Source: Chloroflexota bacterium (GTDB taxonomy: Bacteria > Chloroflexota > Anaerolineae > Caldilineales > Caldilineaceae). From it: a DNA stretch of 52,416 nt. Under the pieces are notes generated by a model. The model saw only the letters and a list, made by a program, of their open reading frames with translations, had not been told where the DNA came from and did no database searches. The translations under genes were made by a program, and so were the position numbers. The stretch covers positions 1 to 52,416 of the forward strand of contig JAGWYN010000030.1 in assembly GCA_018969295.1 (NCBI GenBank), given 5' to 3'. Within the stretch, counting starts at the first letter, position 1; each line of letters starts with the position of its first letter. Positions 1-8,689 of the stretch are shown here, piece after piece.

Positions 1-757
1 GCAACGGGCCGGCCTGGCTGCTGGCCACCGTGCCACAGCTGGCGTCGAGTTCGATGCTCGCCCGCACATGTTCCTCGGGGGCGCCGATCTCCAGGGTGTA
101 GGTGATGCCGCTGAAGACTGTAAATTTGACCCAGTCTCGATCTGGGTTCTGGCTGCTCTGGGCGTTGCAGAGGCTGCGCGGCTGGGTCAGATTCTCTAAA
201 AACCAGCGTGCGCTGGCACGGTGGTCGTCCCCGCCGCTGCCTTCGAAGCTGTCTGGGGTGCAGCTGACATTGCCCACGCAGACTGTCAGGGCAGCCAGGT
301 TGTTGCTCTCGTCGCTTTCTGCGACCGTATTGGCACGGTCGACCCAGCCATAGACCCGATGGGTGCAGCCTTCGCTGGAAAAGGCATAGGTGATCTCCTG
401 TCGCCATTCTTCTCCAGGGCCCAACCCCTCCCCGCGCGTCAATTCGGCGCCCGGTGTATCCTGTGTGGGGGGCTGGCCAGGGTCAATGAAACCGTGCAGG
501 GTGATCGGACCCGGCAAAAAAACAGTGCCGCTGTTGCGGATCACAAAAAAAATCTGGGTCGGCTGGTTGAGCGCAGGGACGGCCGGTTCCAGACGGATCT
601 CGGCGCTGAGGTCAGGCCCTGCGCTGCCCCCGGCGGAGACGCTCAGGGCGGCCAAGGCGCTGACGACCAGCAGACAGCCAGCCACAGCCGACCAGAACAG
701 CTGTGTCCTCCGCTGCACACCCCCCCAAAAGCGCCTAGATCGATTGTTCTGTACCAT
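1..757 (-). CDS. Secreted CARDB-domain protein, C-terminus beyond left edge
   Basis: I translated the reverse strand by hand. An open frame starts at ATG 755-757, five bases after a good GGAGG site, and stays open to the window edge (252 codons seen). Residues about 15-40 form a basic n-region and hydrophobic stretch ending in small residues, a signal peptide. Residues about 50-150 look like a CARDB module: an acidic start, the phrase VIRNSGTV, then AESDESNN, the usual CARDB ending. The part after it has Cys residues and WVKFTVFSG, which recalls a PPC-type domain. CARDB modules are adhesive folds of secreted proteins; no enzymatic part is visible. It follows the C13 protease on the same strand after about 50 bases, so the two may be co-transcribed. 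Confidence 0.75.
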   Translation of the reverse strand, partial: MVQNNRSRRFWGGVQRRTQLFWSAVAGCLLVVSALAALSVSAGGSAGPDLSAEIRLEPAVPALNQPTQIFFVIRNSGTVFLPGPITLHGFIDPGQPPTQDTPGAELTRGEGLGPGEEWRQEITYAFSSEGCTHRVYGWVDRANTVAESDESNNLAALTVCVGNVSCTPDSFEGSGGDDHRASARWFLENLTQPRSLCNAQSSQNPDRDWVKFTVFSGITYTLEIGAPEEHVRASIELDASCGTVASSQAGPL

Positions 758-807
758 TCGTCCTCCATTCTGCTTTCAGCACGAGGGAGGGCTACCGCAC
801 GCTGCTG

Positions 808-3036
808 TCAACGGTAGATCGACGGCAAAAAGACAGACCCCCCGGTCCAAAACACCTGGGGGTCTGCCTGATAGCCCAGACGATCCTGGGCGTAGAAGAC
901 GACACGATAAAACCCGGGTTCAGTCATGCCGTTGGTGTACTGGAAGCGATAGACACCTGGCTCCCCTGCGACAGGGTCCAGACGCACGGTCGGCAGATTC
1001 AGGTTGAGCGTGATGTCGACCGGCTCGCGGAAGGAGGGCGGGTAAAGATTGGCCCAGACAAACGCGATCTCCTCGACCCCCTCGCCGACAGTCGCCTCCA
1101 GGGTTGCTTGGTTGAACGTGCGGGTGACTGTGAACTGCTCGATGGTGGGCGTCGTCGAGGTGAAGGCGCTGAGCACGGAGCGCTGGGCGGCCAGCGTCCC
1201 ATCGCCGTCGTTGTAGACGCCGTCGCCGTTGTCGTCCAGCCAGGGAGTTTGGTGGACGCCTGTGGCGGCCACGGCACTGCTCGCCTGTTCAAAACAGTGG
1301 TAGAGGTTGTTGCTGTTGACTGCGCAGGAAAAAAAGGCGTCAGAGAAAAAGGCACCCTCCGAAGAGGCGTAGGCGTTGTTGGCAGCGCCGGTCGATGTCA
1401 TCACCACGCGACCACTTTTGCCAAGCCCGCTCGACGGGCCGCCGTTGTCGCGGTTGATAAAACTGCCCGAACGGCAGGCTTCCATCAAAATCGTGATCTG
1501 GTGGGTGCCTGTTCCGTTTTCCAGGTCGTCGAGCCAACTGTTGAGCTGGGTCGGGGAAACCGATTGGCTCTCTGCGCAGCCGTTGACGCAAAATTTTTCG
1601 TCCAGCCCGTGGTCGACCAAATACAGAAAAAACGGGATCTCGGGCCCCAGCCGTCCTGGCTGGCGGGCCCAGGTTTCCAGAGCAGCCTGGATCGCGGCAG
1701 GTGTGGCGGCGGCGTCGACGTCGTCGGTGCCATCCCCGTCGGCATCCTGGGCAGTCGGGGCGATGTAATAGATCTCGTCCGGGTCGTAGCCGGCGGCCAG
1801 AAAGACACGAAAGGCCCGATTGGCTGCGTTGTAGATATTGGTCTGCAGGGCGAAGGTCTCGTTGTGGCCGGCGACGATCAACGCAGCGCCGCGCACGTTG
1901 CCCACGCGGTTGACGGTGATCATGCGTTCAACACTGTTGCCGGCTTCGTCGAAGACCTTCACGCGGATCTGGTTCGTTCCGACGCTCAGACGCAGGTTGT
2001 CAACCCGGAAGGTTGCGCTGGCATCCGTGAGGGTATAATCCCAGCCGGTCTGCCCGCGCGAGACATTGGTGACGCTCACACGGCTGAGCCTGCCCGGGTT
2101 GCTCCCATTCTGATCTTCGGCCAGCCCGGTGAAGGTCAGCAGATTGGTGGTGGTCGTATAGACCTCCTGGATCTGCGGGTTTTGGAGCATCACAACAGGG
2201 GGCGTGGTATCCGGCGGATTTTGGGCAGTGCAGGGCAGGGTCGGGCCAGCCGCAGGGCTCAAGTTGTGCGAGTAATCGAACGCTGCCACCTGAAACGTAT
2301 ACTGGGCGTCCGGGGTCAACCCCTGGACCTCTGCATAGGTCATGCGAAGGCCCTGCTGCACGTTGACCTCACCGCTGTCCGCTGCACCGACTCGCTGGTA
2401 GAGCACCCGATAGCCCTCCACGTCGATGGAGGTGCTGCGCGACCACTGCACCCCGATGACGGTCGGTGAGATCGAGAAACAGCGCAGGGTGCCGGGCATG
2501 GCTGGTGGGATTTCGTCGCGCCGGACAATCACTGTGTACTCGTTGGCCAGACCGGTCTGGCTGGGGTCGTAGGGCTGGAGCTTGAGAAAATAGCTGCCGG
2601 TGCGGGTAGCATTCCACTGAAGTTGTACCGTGGTGCCGTACGGGTTGTGGATGACTGTCGTCGGTACGTCGCCGCAGCTGTTGTAGAGGCTCACCACCGG
2701 GTTGGCACTGGTGCCAATCTTGGTGATTTCAACCCGATAGGTGGTGTTCGCCTCTGCAGAAAATCGGAGCCAGTCCTGCTCGGCGCTGTCGTGGAAGGTG
2801 TGCGCCTGCCGGTCGTCCAGGCTGATCAAAGCAGCCTGGCCACAGGCGTCGTCGTCTTCATAGCTGTCAGGGACAGGCACCACCGGGGTCGGGCTCGGAT
2901 AGGCCGTGGTCGCCGCAGCGCCTGCTGCCAGTGCCGGGCTCTCCTGTCCCAGCCACCCCAGCAACAGCGCCAAAGTCATGACGAGCGCTGTCGCGGCCGC
3001 CCACCGTTCCAGCCGTACCCAATTCGTTCCTGACAT
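808..3036 (-). CDS. Secreted C13 (legumain-like) cysteine protease with FN3 domain
   Basis: A 742-residue exported protein. ATG 3036 is chosen because GGGAGGG lies six bases upstream and a signal peptide (about residues 1-36) follows at once; an in-frame ATG 72 bases further up has neither. Order: Ser/Pro/Thr linker, PPC-like domain (about 55-170), fibronectin type III (about 175-265), Ig-like domain (about 275-380), then a caspase-fold C13 peptidase (about 380-630) with the dyad H476 (LVDHG) and C521 (EACRSGS). A DADGDGTDD stretch before the His could bind calcium. The last residues, VFLPSIYR, match the LP tails of two other secreted proteases here. Legumain-type enzymes favour Asn or Asp, but specificity cannot be read from this sequence. 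Confidence 0.85.
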   Translation of the reverse strand: MSGTNWVRLERWAAATALVMTLALLLGWLGQESPALAAGAAATTAYPSPTPVVPVPDSYEDDDACGQAALISLDDRQAHTFHDSAEQDWLRFSAEANTTYRVEITKIGTSANPVVSLYNSCGDVPTTVIHNPYGTTVQLQWNATRTGSYFLKLQPYDPSQTGLANEYTVIVRRDEIPPAMPGTLRCFSISPTVIGVQWSRSTSIDVEGYRVLYQRVGAADSGEVNVQQGLRMTYAEVQGLTPDAQYTFQVAAFDYSHNLSPAAGPTLPCTAQNPPDTTPPVVMLQNPQIQEVYTTTTNLLTFTGLAEDQNGSNPGRLSRVSVTNVSRGQTGWDYTLTDASATFRVDNLRLSVGTNQIRVKVFDEAGNSVERMITVNRVGNVRGAALIVAGHNETFALQTNIYNAANRAFRVFLAAGYDPDEIYYIAPTAQDADGDGTDDVDAAATPAAIQAALETWARQPGRLGPEIPFFLYLVDHGLDEKFCVNGCAESQSVSPTQLNSWLDDLENGTGTHQITILMEACRSGSFINRDNGGPSSGLGKSGRVVMTSTGAANNAYASSEGAFFSDAFFSCAVNSNNLYHCFEQASSAVAATGVHQTPWLDDNGDGVYNDGDGTLAAQRSVLSAFTSTTPTIEQFTVTRTFNQATLEATVGEGVEEIAFVWANLYPPSFREPVDITLNLNLPTVRLDPVAGEPGVYRFQYTNGMTEPGFYRVVFYAQDRLGYQADPQVFWTGGSVFLPSIYR

Positions 3037-3113
3037 TGCTTGCCCTCCCCCTCTACACCAACCCATGCCCTGAGACCCAGGCATTTCTTTTTCGCTGTAA
3101 GGGGACAAAAAGT

Positions 3114-3142
3114 ATTATAGGAGCAAGCGTGTGGAAAGACAA
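3114..3142 (-). promoter_or_regulatory. Sigma-70 type promoter of the C13 protease gene
   Basis: On the minus strand there is TTGTCT (3137-3142), a 17-base spacer and a perfect TATAAT (3114-3119). Transcription would start near 3107, leaving a leader of about 70 bases before ATG 3036. No equally good promoter is visible in the same divergent gap for the plus-strand S1 protease gene; a TACACT at 3164 lacks a convincing -35. Confidence 0.6.
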
Positions 3143-3282
3143 ATGGATTTTAAATAAACATGGTACACTGCACACAGCAGACAGATCGGATCGTCCCCTG
3201 CAACCCAGATTTGCCAGCCAGGGCAGCCAGCTTTTTGGGATGGTTTCATTCAGGACTCATCACAGACTCAGAAAGGTAGCAT

Positions 3283-6200
3283 ATGCGTCAACAACTACGA
3301 TGGAAAAATTGGATCTGGACAAGGAGCATTCTTGGGATCGGGCTCATCTGCGGACTGCTTGCCGCCAGCCAGCTGGCGCTGCAGGCCCAGACCCCGACCC
3401 CCAAGACGCCGGACAGTTCGTCCGGCTCGTCTGTTGTCCACACCAAACAGGTCAGCCAACGCCCGCGCCAGGGGTTGATCGTCGGCGGCCAGAACGCTGC
3501 CGTCGGCGAGCTTCCCTGGCAGGTCGCTGTCTTTCCAGGCCCGTACCTCTGCGGCGGAACCCTGATCGACCCCCAGTGGGTGGTCACAGCGGCCCACTGT
3601 ATGTTCGACGATTCTGGCAACCAGATAGCACCGACAGCGGTCGAGGTAGTGGCGGGGGAATACAATCGTTCTGCGAACGATGGGACAGAACAGCAGCGTG
3701 GGGTCAGCACGATCATCGTGCACCCGGACTACAACCCGACGACCAGCGACCATGACATTGCCTTGTTGCAGCTGGCGACACCGGTGACCCTGGGCCCCAG
3801 CGTCGGGGTGCTGCCGCTTGTTTCCAGCCCACAACAGGACGACCTGGTGGCGCCTGGGGTCAACGCGTTGGTTTCGGGGTGGGGGGCGACGACAGAAGGA
3901 GGCAACACACCGGAAATTCTCCAGAAGGTGACGATTCCCCTTGTAAGCAATGCGACCTGCAACCAGCCTTACGCCGGTTCGATTACCGAAAACATGCTGT
4001 GTGCCGGGCTGGTAGCTGGCGGAAAAGACTCTTGCCAGGGAGACAGCGGGGGGCCGCTGGCGGTGCCGGATGGGAGCGGCTGGCGGCTGGCCGGCGTCGT
4101 CAGCTTCGGCGAGGGCTGTGCCCGCCCCAATTTTTACGGCGTCTATACCCGCGTGTCGCGCTACACGGCGTGGATCGACGGCTATGTGTCGGGGAATGTG
4201 CCCACCCCGACCGTCACCCCTGTCCCCACAGCGACCGCCACCCCCAATCCCAGCCCCACAGCGACCGCCACCCCCAATCCCAACCCGGGGGTCAATGAGG
4301 TGCGCAACGGCGATTTTGAACAAGGACGGAACGGCGACTGGCAGGAAGAATCGCCCAAGGGCAATGCGTTGATCGCATCGGGCCCCAATCTCGATGGCAT
4401 AAACCCGGTCTCTGGGGACTGGGCGGCCTGGCTGGGTGGCGTCAACGACGAGCAATCGGTGTTGTCGCAGGAGATCGTGCTGACTGGCAGCCCAGCGACC
4501 CTGTCCTTCTACTACCAAATCGACTCCCAGGACAACTGTGGTTTTGATTCTGCCCGTGTCTTGATCCAGGAACTGGCCCCACAGCCGCGCGACAACAACG
4601 AAGACCCAAGCGCCAGCGAGCTGGTCGAATACGATCTGTGCACCGACAATGACATCAACGACTGGGAGCAGGCCAGTTTTGTGTTGGATGACGCTGCAGA
4701 CCAGACAGTCCGCCAGGCGGGCCAGACAATCCGCCTGATCTTTGACGTCACGACCGACGACACGCAGGTGAGCAGTCTGTTCCTGGACGATGTACGGATC
4801 GAGGTGTCCGACAACGAGACCCCAGAGCCGACTGAGGAGCCGACCGAGGAGCCGACCGAGACCCCAGAGCCGACCGAGACCCCAGAGCCGACCGAGGAGC
4901 CGACTGAGGAGCCGACCGAGACCCCGGAGCCGACCGAGACCCCGGAGCCGACCGAGACCCCGGAACCGACCGCAACCCCGGAACCGACCGCAACCCCGGA
5001 GCCGACCGCAACCCCGGAGCCGACCGCAACCCCGGAGGGGCTAGTTTTGAACGACATCGAACCGAACGAAGGGTTGGGCACGGTGCCCAACGATGTGCTG
5101 CTTGACGGGGCTGGGTTCCAACCGGGGCTTGTGGTGACGATCGGTGGGATGGCCGCCAAAAATGTGCGTTTGATAGACCCGTCTGGAACACAGGCGTCGG
5201 CGGTAGTGCCGGCTGGGATCACCCCAGGCCGCTACGATGTCGTCGTCCAAAATCCTGGCCAGCCATCCACTACATTGGCTCAGGGCTATACCGTGCTTGA
5301 CCCTGAGATGGCTGATCTGTCGGTCAGCGACGAGGATCTCTGGGTCGACCCGCTGCCGATTCGCCAGGGTATGACCCCGACCCTCGGTTTGAATGTGCAG
5401 GTTGCTGTCGATACTGCGCTGCTCAACGGAGCCAACGTCGAGTTCCGCCTCGATTCTCCGGAGGGGGAACTATTGGGGCAAAGCTCCACAGGTCCTCTGG
5501 ATCCAGAGGCCGATCCGGTAGTTTCCGTGGCAATCGACTGGGCAGCCCCTGCGGCAGGCACCTACACGATCTATGCGCTTGTCGATCCCAACAATGAGAT
5601 CCCAGAAAGTACGGATTCCAACAACAGTGCGGTCCGCACGCTGGAGGTATTGCCTGCGGCTTCAGCAGATACCTCGCCTCCCACAGCACAGACGCTTGCC
5701 ATCAACAACGGTGCCCAGACGACCACGGCACCGACCGTGAACGTCCAGCTGGTGGCAGCCGACAATCAAGGCGTCAGTTCGATGTATGTGGTCGAGCGCA
5801 TCTACAACAACGCGGCCAGGTCTTGGGTCGCACGCCAGTCGACCGGCTGGATTGCCTTCCAAGAAAGCTTCACAATGACACTCAGCCCGGTCGGCGGGGC
5901 CCGCTATCTGCAGGCCTGGGTCGCCGATGCAGCCGGCAATCTCTCCTCGCCGGCTGTGCGGACGCTGGTCAACTATCTGCAGGCTGGATCCCCGATTCTG
6001 GAGCGACAGGTGCATCTCTATCGGCTTCAGCTGCCGGCCGGCCAGACCCTGCAGGCCAGACTGGAGACTTTGACTGGGGATGCAGACCTCTATGTCTGGG
6101 GCAGCGACGGCACCCTGGTGGGCAGCAGCAACAACTTCGACCTGGCCCCCGAGCTGGTCAACGTGTCGGGCGATGGCGGCGACTATCAGATCGAAGTGCA

Positions 6201-6405
6201 CGGCTATCTGGACAGCACCTACACCCTGTCGTTGGATCTGGGGACGGCAACCCGTCTGGCAGACGCCTCTCTTCCGTCGGCCAAGATCACGCCGGCTGCG
6301 CCGTCGGTAGATCTGGGCAGTGCGCCCGCAGGACAGCAGGCGCTGCCGTCGGCTCCGGTCACTCCGGTCACGTGGAGCCTTTACCTGCCGGTGACCGTGC
6401 GTTAG
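3283..6405 (+). CDS. Secreted trypsin-like (S1) serine protease with adhesive modules
   Basis: 1040 residues. GAAAGG lies about seven bases before the ATG. Residues 1-36 are a signal peptide, followed by a short pro-region and IVGG (66-69). The triad is complete: H105 (TAAHC), D158 (HDIALLQL), S255 (GDSGGP). D249 sits six residues before the Ser, as in trypsin, so cleavage after Lys/Arg is expected. Cys pairs of the family are present. After the protease (ends about 302) come a Pro/Thr linker, a jelly-roll-like domain (about 338-505), a long Glu-Pro-Thr linker, an IPT/TIG domain (about 590-680), a CARDB module (about 690-790), an Ig-like part, a PPC domain (about 915-990) and the tail LYLPVTVR. 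IVGG is preceded by Leu rather than Arg, so activation by a trypsin-like enzyme is not obvious. Confidence 0.93.
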   Translation: MRQQLRWKNWIWTRSILGIGLICGLLAASQLALQAQTPTPKTPDSSSGSSVVHTKQVSQRPRQGLIVGGQNAAVGELPWQVAVFPGPYLCGGTLIDPQWVVTAAHCMFDDSGNQIAPTAVEVVAGEYNRSANDGTEQQRGVSTIIVHPDYNPTTSDHDIALLQLATPVTLGPSVGVLPLVSSPQQDDLVAPGVNALVSGWGATTEGGNTPEILQKVTIPLVSNATCNQPYAGSITENMLCAGLVAGGKDSCQGDSGGPLAVPDGSGWRLAGVVSFGEGCARPNFYGVYTRVSRYTAWIDGYVSGNVPTPTVTPVPTATATPNPSPTATATPNPNPGVNEVRNGDFEQGRNGDWQEESPKGNALIASGPNLDGINPVSGDWAAWLGGVNDEQSVLSQEIVLTGSPATLSFYYQIDSQDNCGFDSARVLIQELAPQPRDNNEDPSASELVEYDLCTDNDINDWEQASFVLDDAADQTVRQAGQTIRLIFDVTTDDTQVSSLFLDDVRIEVSDNETPEPTEEPTEEPTETPEPTETPEPTEEPTEEPTETPEPTETPEPTETPEPTATPEPTATPEPTATPEPTATPEGLVLNDIEPNEGLGTVPNDVLLDGAGFQPGLVVTIGGMAAKNVRLIDPSGTQASAVVPAGITPGRYDVVVQNPGQPSTTLAQGYTVLDPEMADLSVSDEDLWVDPLPIRQGMTPTLGLNVQVAVDTALLNGANVEFRLDSPEGELLGQSSTGPLDPEADPVVSVAIDWAAPAAGTYTIYALVDPNNEIPESTDSNNSAVRTLEVLPAASADTSPPTAQTLAINNGAQTTTAPTVNVQLVAADNQGVSSMYVVERIYNNAARSWVARQSTGWIAFQESFTMTLSPVGGARYLQAWVADAAGNLSSPAVRTLVNYLQAGSPILERQVHLYRLQLPAGQTLQARLETLTGDADLYVWGSDGTLVGSSNNFDLAPELVNVSGDGGDYQIEVHGYLDSTYTLSLDLGTATRLADASLPSAKITPAAPSVDLGSAPAGQQALPSAPVTPVTWSLYLPVTVR
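4822..5037 (+). repeat. Tandem Glu-Pro-Thr codon repeat in the S1 protease gene
   Basis: Imperfect 9- to 18-base units (variants of GAGACCCCGGAGCCGACC) repeat over about 215 bases and encode an E-P-T-rich linker. The later units change Glu to Ala (ATPEPT). It is a low-complexity spacer between the jelly-roll-like and IPT domains and is likely to vary in length between strains. Confidence 0.85.
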
Positions 6406-6428
6406 GGCAGCGGGGTGAAATCAGCAAA

Positions 6429-6486
6429 CAGTTCTAAAGTCATGCGCCCCGATGAGGCGAAACTGCTCTCATTTGACGCTTGACGG
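6429..6486 (+). repeat. Dispersed repeat, copy A
   Basis: The first 34 bases (CAGTTCTAAAGTCATGCGCC, then CCGATGAGGCGAAA) recur exactly, inverted, at 37367-37400. A looser copy at 37719-37776 matches about 28 of those 34 bases and also the next 24, including GACGG at the end. The core CGCC..GATGA..GGCG can fold into a short hairpin. This copy begins 23 bases after the S1 protease stop and runs into the antitoxin remnant. Confidence 0.8.
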
Positions 6487-7123
6487 AACACGAGTGCAGG
6501 TGGCTACGACACACTCAGCCCCGCAGATGGAACGGGCTCAAGAAACCGAGTTTCTGGGAGAAACTCGGTTTCTTGAGCCTAACCTAAAAAACGAATATAC
6601 GCCGGACTGGGTATCGCCGCCGGGGGAAACACTGCTAGAGACCCTTGAAGCGCTGGGCATGAGCCAGACTGACCTGGCCAATCGCATGGGACGGCCCCAG
6701 AAGACGATCAACGAAATCATCAAAGGCAAGGCGGCCATTACCCCGGAAACAGCGCTGCAACTGGAAAAGGTGCTGAACGTACCGGCTCGGTTCTGGCTGA
6801 ACCGAGAGCAACAGTACCGGGAATCACTGGTGCGTCAGGCAGAGCATGAAGCGTTGGAGACGCAACTTGGCTGGCTAGATGAGATTCCGGTCAATGAACT
6901 CGTGCAAAGGAAAATGGTCGCACTGGACTTGCAAACTCAAACATGCCAGAAAGAGAGGCTCGTCTCTGCGCCTTCGAAGACCACGGCACCAGAGAAGCCC
7001 GCTCCCGGGTCAAACGCTGCCATCTGCCAGCGGTGCAGCGCAGCAGGGTCCCCCTGCACCCGCAGCAGACGGGCAGGTTCACCGGGAGCCAGCGTCACGT
7101 CGAAGTGGTCGAGCGGAAAATAG
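6452..7123 (+). pseudogene. Truncated HigA-type antitoxin (XRE helix-turn-helix)
   Basis: The frame is open for 223 codons but only about 6593-6936 looks like protein of a known family. It begins EYTPDWVSPPGETL, has an XRE helix-turn-helix (MSQTDLANRMG..QKTINEIIKGK..ITPETALQLEKVL) and continues FWLNREQQYRE, as in long HigA-family antitoxins. The match stops after LVQRKMV; long members usually go on for some 200 more residues. From 6937 the frame is only the antisense of the PPTase gene. Upstream codons come from the dispersed repeat and a palindrome, so the original start is probably lost. No toxin gene is adjacent. A short but still expressed DNA-binding protein cannot be excluded. Confidence 0.65.
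6535..6579. repeat. Perfect palindrome, 21-base arms, 3-base loop
   Basis: The arm 6535-6555 (GGCTCAAGAAACCGAGTTTC plus T) is the exact reverse complement of 6559-6579, with GGG between. The motif GAAACCGAGTTTCT resembles short palindromic repeats that I recall from cyanobacterial and Chloroflexota genomes. No second copy occurs in this window. It lies in frame within the antitoxin remnant and is translated there as RAQETEFLGETRFLEP. Confidence 0.85.
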
Positions 7124-7677
7124 AGCCCTTCCCCGATCGCCTTGATAAAAGCCTCTTTGCGGGTCCAGCAGGCATAGAACGACGGGAACTGCTCGGCTGG
7201 CGGGAGCGAGTCCAGCACAGCCAGCTCATGGGGAGAAAAGACGGTGCCCGCCAGCCGGCGCAGGTCGTCGAGTGGCCGGTGGGCTTCGACGTCGACGCCG
7301 ACCCAGCGCCCGAGCGAGAAGGCATAGACCGCAAGGTCAGCCGCATGCGACAGGTTGAATTCGAGCGTACGCCCCTCCTGGGGGTGCACGACGGCAGGTT
7401 TGCCGCGCGGCCCATTCGCCAGCTCGATGCGGGCAGGGTCGGCCCGCAAATAGGCGCCGAGCAGTGTCCGCAGCGTACCCCGTGCCACGATGAAGCGCCG
7501 TCGGTCGCGCTCGAAGTGGAAGCGCTGGGCCCGCAAGGCTTCCTCTGCTGACAGCAGACGGCGACAGCGCTCCAGCCGGTCGTCGGGGACCTGCAGCGGT
7601 GTGCGCCAGAGGTGCACCTGGGCAGGGATGAGCGTTGGATGGACAGCAGCCGTCTGCCAGAATGTCTCTTCAGCCAT
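6937..7677 (-). CDS. 4'-phosphopantetheinyl transferase, Sfp family
   Basis: Transfers the 4'-phosphopantetheine of coenzyme A to the Ser of carrier proteins of fatty acid, polyketide or peptide synthesis. 246 residues, the usual length of the Sfp class. The Mg-binding signature GVDVE is present (D129, E131) and also WTRKEAFIKAIGEGL (W171, E175, K179). The start is ATG 7677, which overlaps the last 8 bases of the preceding metallophosphoesterase gene and so suggests translational coupling; longer in-frame starts lie inside that gene. No carrier protein or synthase is encoded in this window. The 3' end overlaps the antisense tail of the antitoxin remnant. Confidence 0.9.
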   Translation of the reverse strand: MAEETFWQTAAVHPTLIPAQVHLWRTPLQVPDDRLERCRRLLSAEEALRAQRFHFERDRRRFIVARGTLRTLLGAYLRADPARIELANGPRGKPAVVHPQEGRTLEFNLSHAADLAVYAFSLGRWVGVDVEAHRPLDDLRRLAGTVFSPHELAVLDSLPPAEQFPSFYACWTRKEAFIKAIGEGLYFPLDHFDVTLAPGEPARLLRVQGDPAALHRWQMAAFDPGAGFSGAVVFEGAETSLSFWHV

Positions 7678-8497
7678 GAGCGGTTGTTCCCAGGTCGATT
7701 TCACGCAGGTAGCCCGCCATTCCACGGGCCGGGTCCCATTGGTTTGGATAGCCGAGCGAGACTTCTTCGTAGCGAACCCCGTCTCGACAGAGGCTTTGCC
7801 GGATATGGAGGTGCCCATAGACGGCCAGTGCGATCGAATACTGTTCCAGCCAGCGCTCGGTGCGCCGGGTTCCACACCAGATCGAAAAGCGCGGGATGCG
7901 CGGCAGCACCGCCAGATCGCGGCGCAGCGGATAGTGGTTGACGACGATCAGCGGCATGCCGTCAGCCACCTGATTGAGCCGTGTTTCGGTGTACTGGCAG
8001 CGCGCAGCGCACCACGCCGAGCGCGACACATATGGGTCTGGATACAGCACCGCTTCGTCGGCGCAGACAACGCCGCTCTCTTCCGCCCAGGCCAGGACAT
8101 CGTGGGCAGCAACATGGTCGGGATGAAAGGAATAGTCGTACAGGACAAAGACCGGTGCCAGCAGGGCCTCAAAATTGGTGCCGGGCCAGAGGACGTAGGG
8201 ATCTTCGGGAGTCAGGACACCATACCGGCGGCAGAGGGAGACCATCTGGCGATACTTGGCCTCCCCGCGCACCGCGCCGCTGGTGGGCAGCGTCCACAGG
8301 TCATGGTTGCCGGGGGTCCACAAAATTTTGGCAAAACGGCTGGTCAGAATCTGCAGCGCAAACTCCAGATGGGCGATCGATTCACCAACATCGCCGGCCA
8401 GGATCAACCAGTCATCCCGGTATTCGGGCAGCTGCAGCAGGGCAGCACGATTTTGAGGGTGACCCAAATGCAGGTCGCTGATGGCATAGAGTTTCAT
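7670..8497 (-). CDS. Metallophosphoesterase resembling phosphopantetheinyl hydrolase PptH
   Basis: 275 residues from ATG 8497. All metallophosphatase motifs are present: SDLHLG (D8, H10), GDVGE (D36), GNHDLW (N64, H65), VVNHYP and GHLH, so a two-metal phosphodiesterase site is expected. The gene overlaps the PPTase start by 8 bases. In Mycobacterium tuberculosis the PPTase gene pptT is paired with Rv2795c (pptH), a metallophosphoesterase that removes phosphopantetheine from carrier proteins. The phrases FAKILWTPGNHDLW, FSIWCGT and YGHLHI..DGVRYEEVSLGYP are like what I remember of that actinobacterial family. The assignment rests on memory and gene pairing; another phosphodiester substrate is possible. 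Confidence 0.75.
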   Translation of the reverse strand: MKLYAISDLHLGHPQNRAALLQLPEYRDDWLILAGDVGESIAHLEFALQILTSRFAKILWTPGNHDLWTLPTSGAVRGEAKYRQMVSLCRRYGVLTPEDPYVLWPGTNFEALLAPVFVLYDYSFHPDHVAAHDVLAWAEESGVVCADEAVLYPDPYVSRSAWCAARCQYTETRLNQVADGMPLIVVNHYPLRRDLAVLPRIPRFSIWCGTRRTERWLEQYSIALAVYGHLHIRQSLCRDGVRYEEVSLGYPNQWDPARGMAGYLREIDLGTTAHG

Positions 8498-8652
8498 CGT
8501 CGTCTGATCCGTCGACCGGTCGGCTGTGCAGCCACACAAGCTGCTGTACGGCAAGTCGGCCATGCAGCATACCCGAGCTCTGCCGAATTGGCAATCTGGC
8601 CAAGGCAGAGGCGCGTTTCAACCTGAAATGGTCCCCCAACGACAGGGCGCGC

Positions 8653-8681
8653 GTGCCAATCTGCGGCTGCTGTGCTACAAT
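8653..8681 (+). promoter_or_regulatory. Probable recN promoter
   Basis: GTGCCA (8653-8658), a 17-base spacer and TACAAT (8676-8681) precede the recN ATG at 8690 by only eight bases. Transcription would start at or next to the start codon, which fits the absence of a ribosome-binding site. Confidence 0.4.
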
Positions 8682-8689
8682 GGTTTCCC

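Noticed and set aside
4822..5037. Short regular repeats as a CRISPR array
   Set aside because: The units have no unique spacers, keep the reading frame and encode a Glu-Pro-Thr linker; no cas genes are present.
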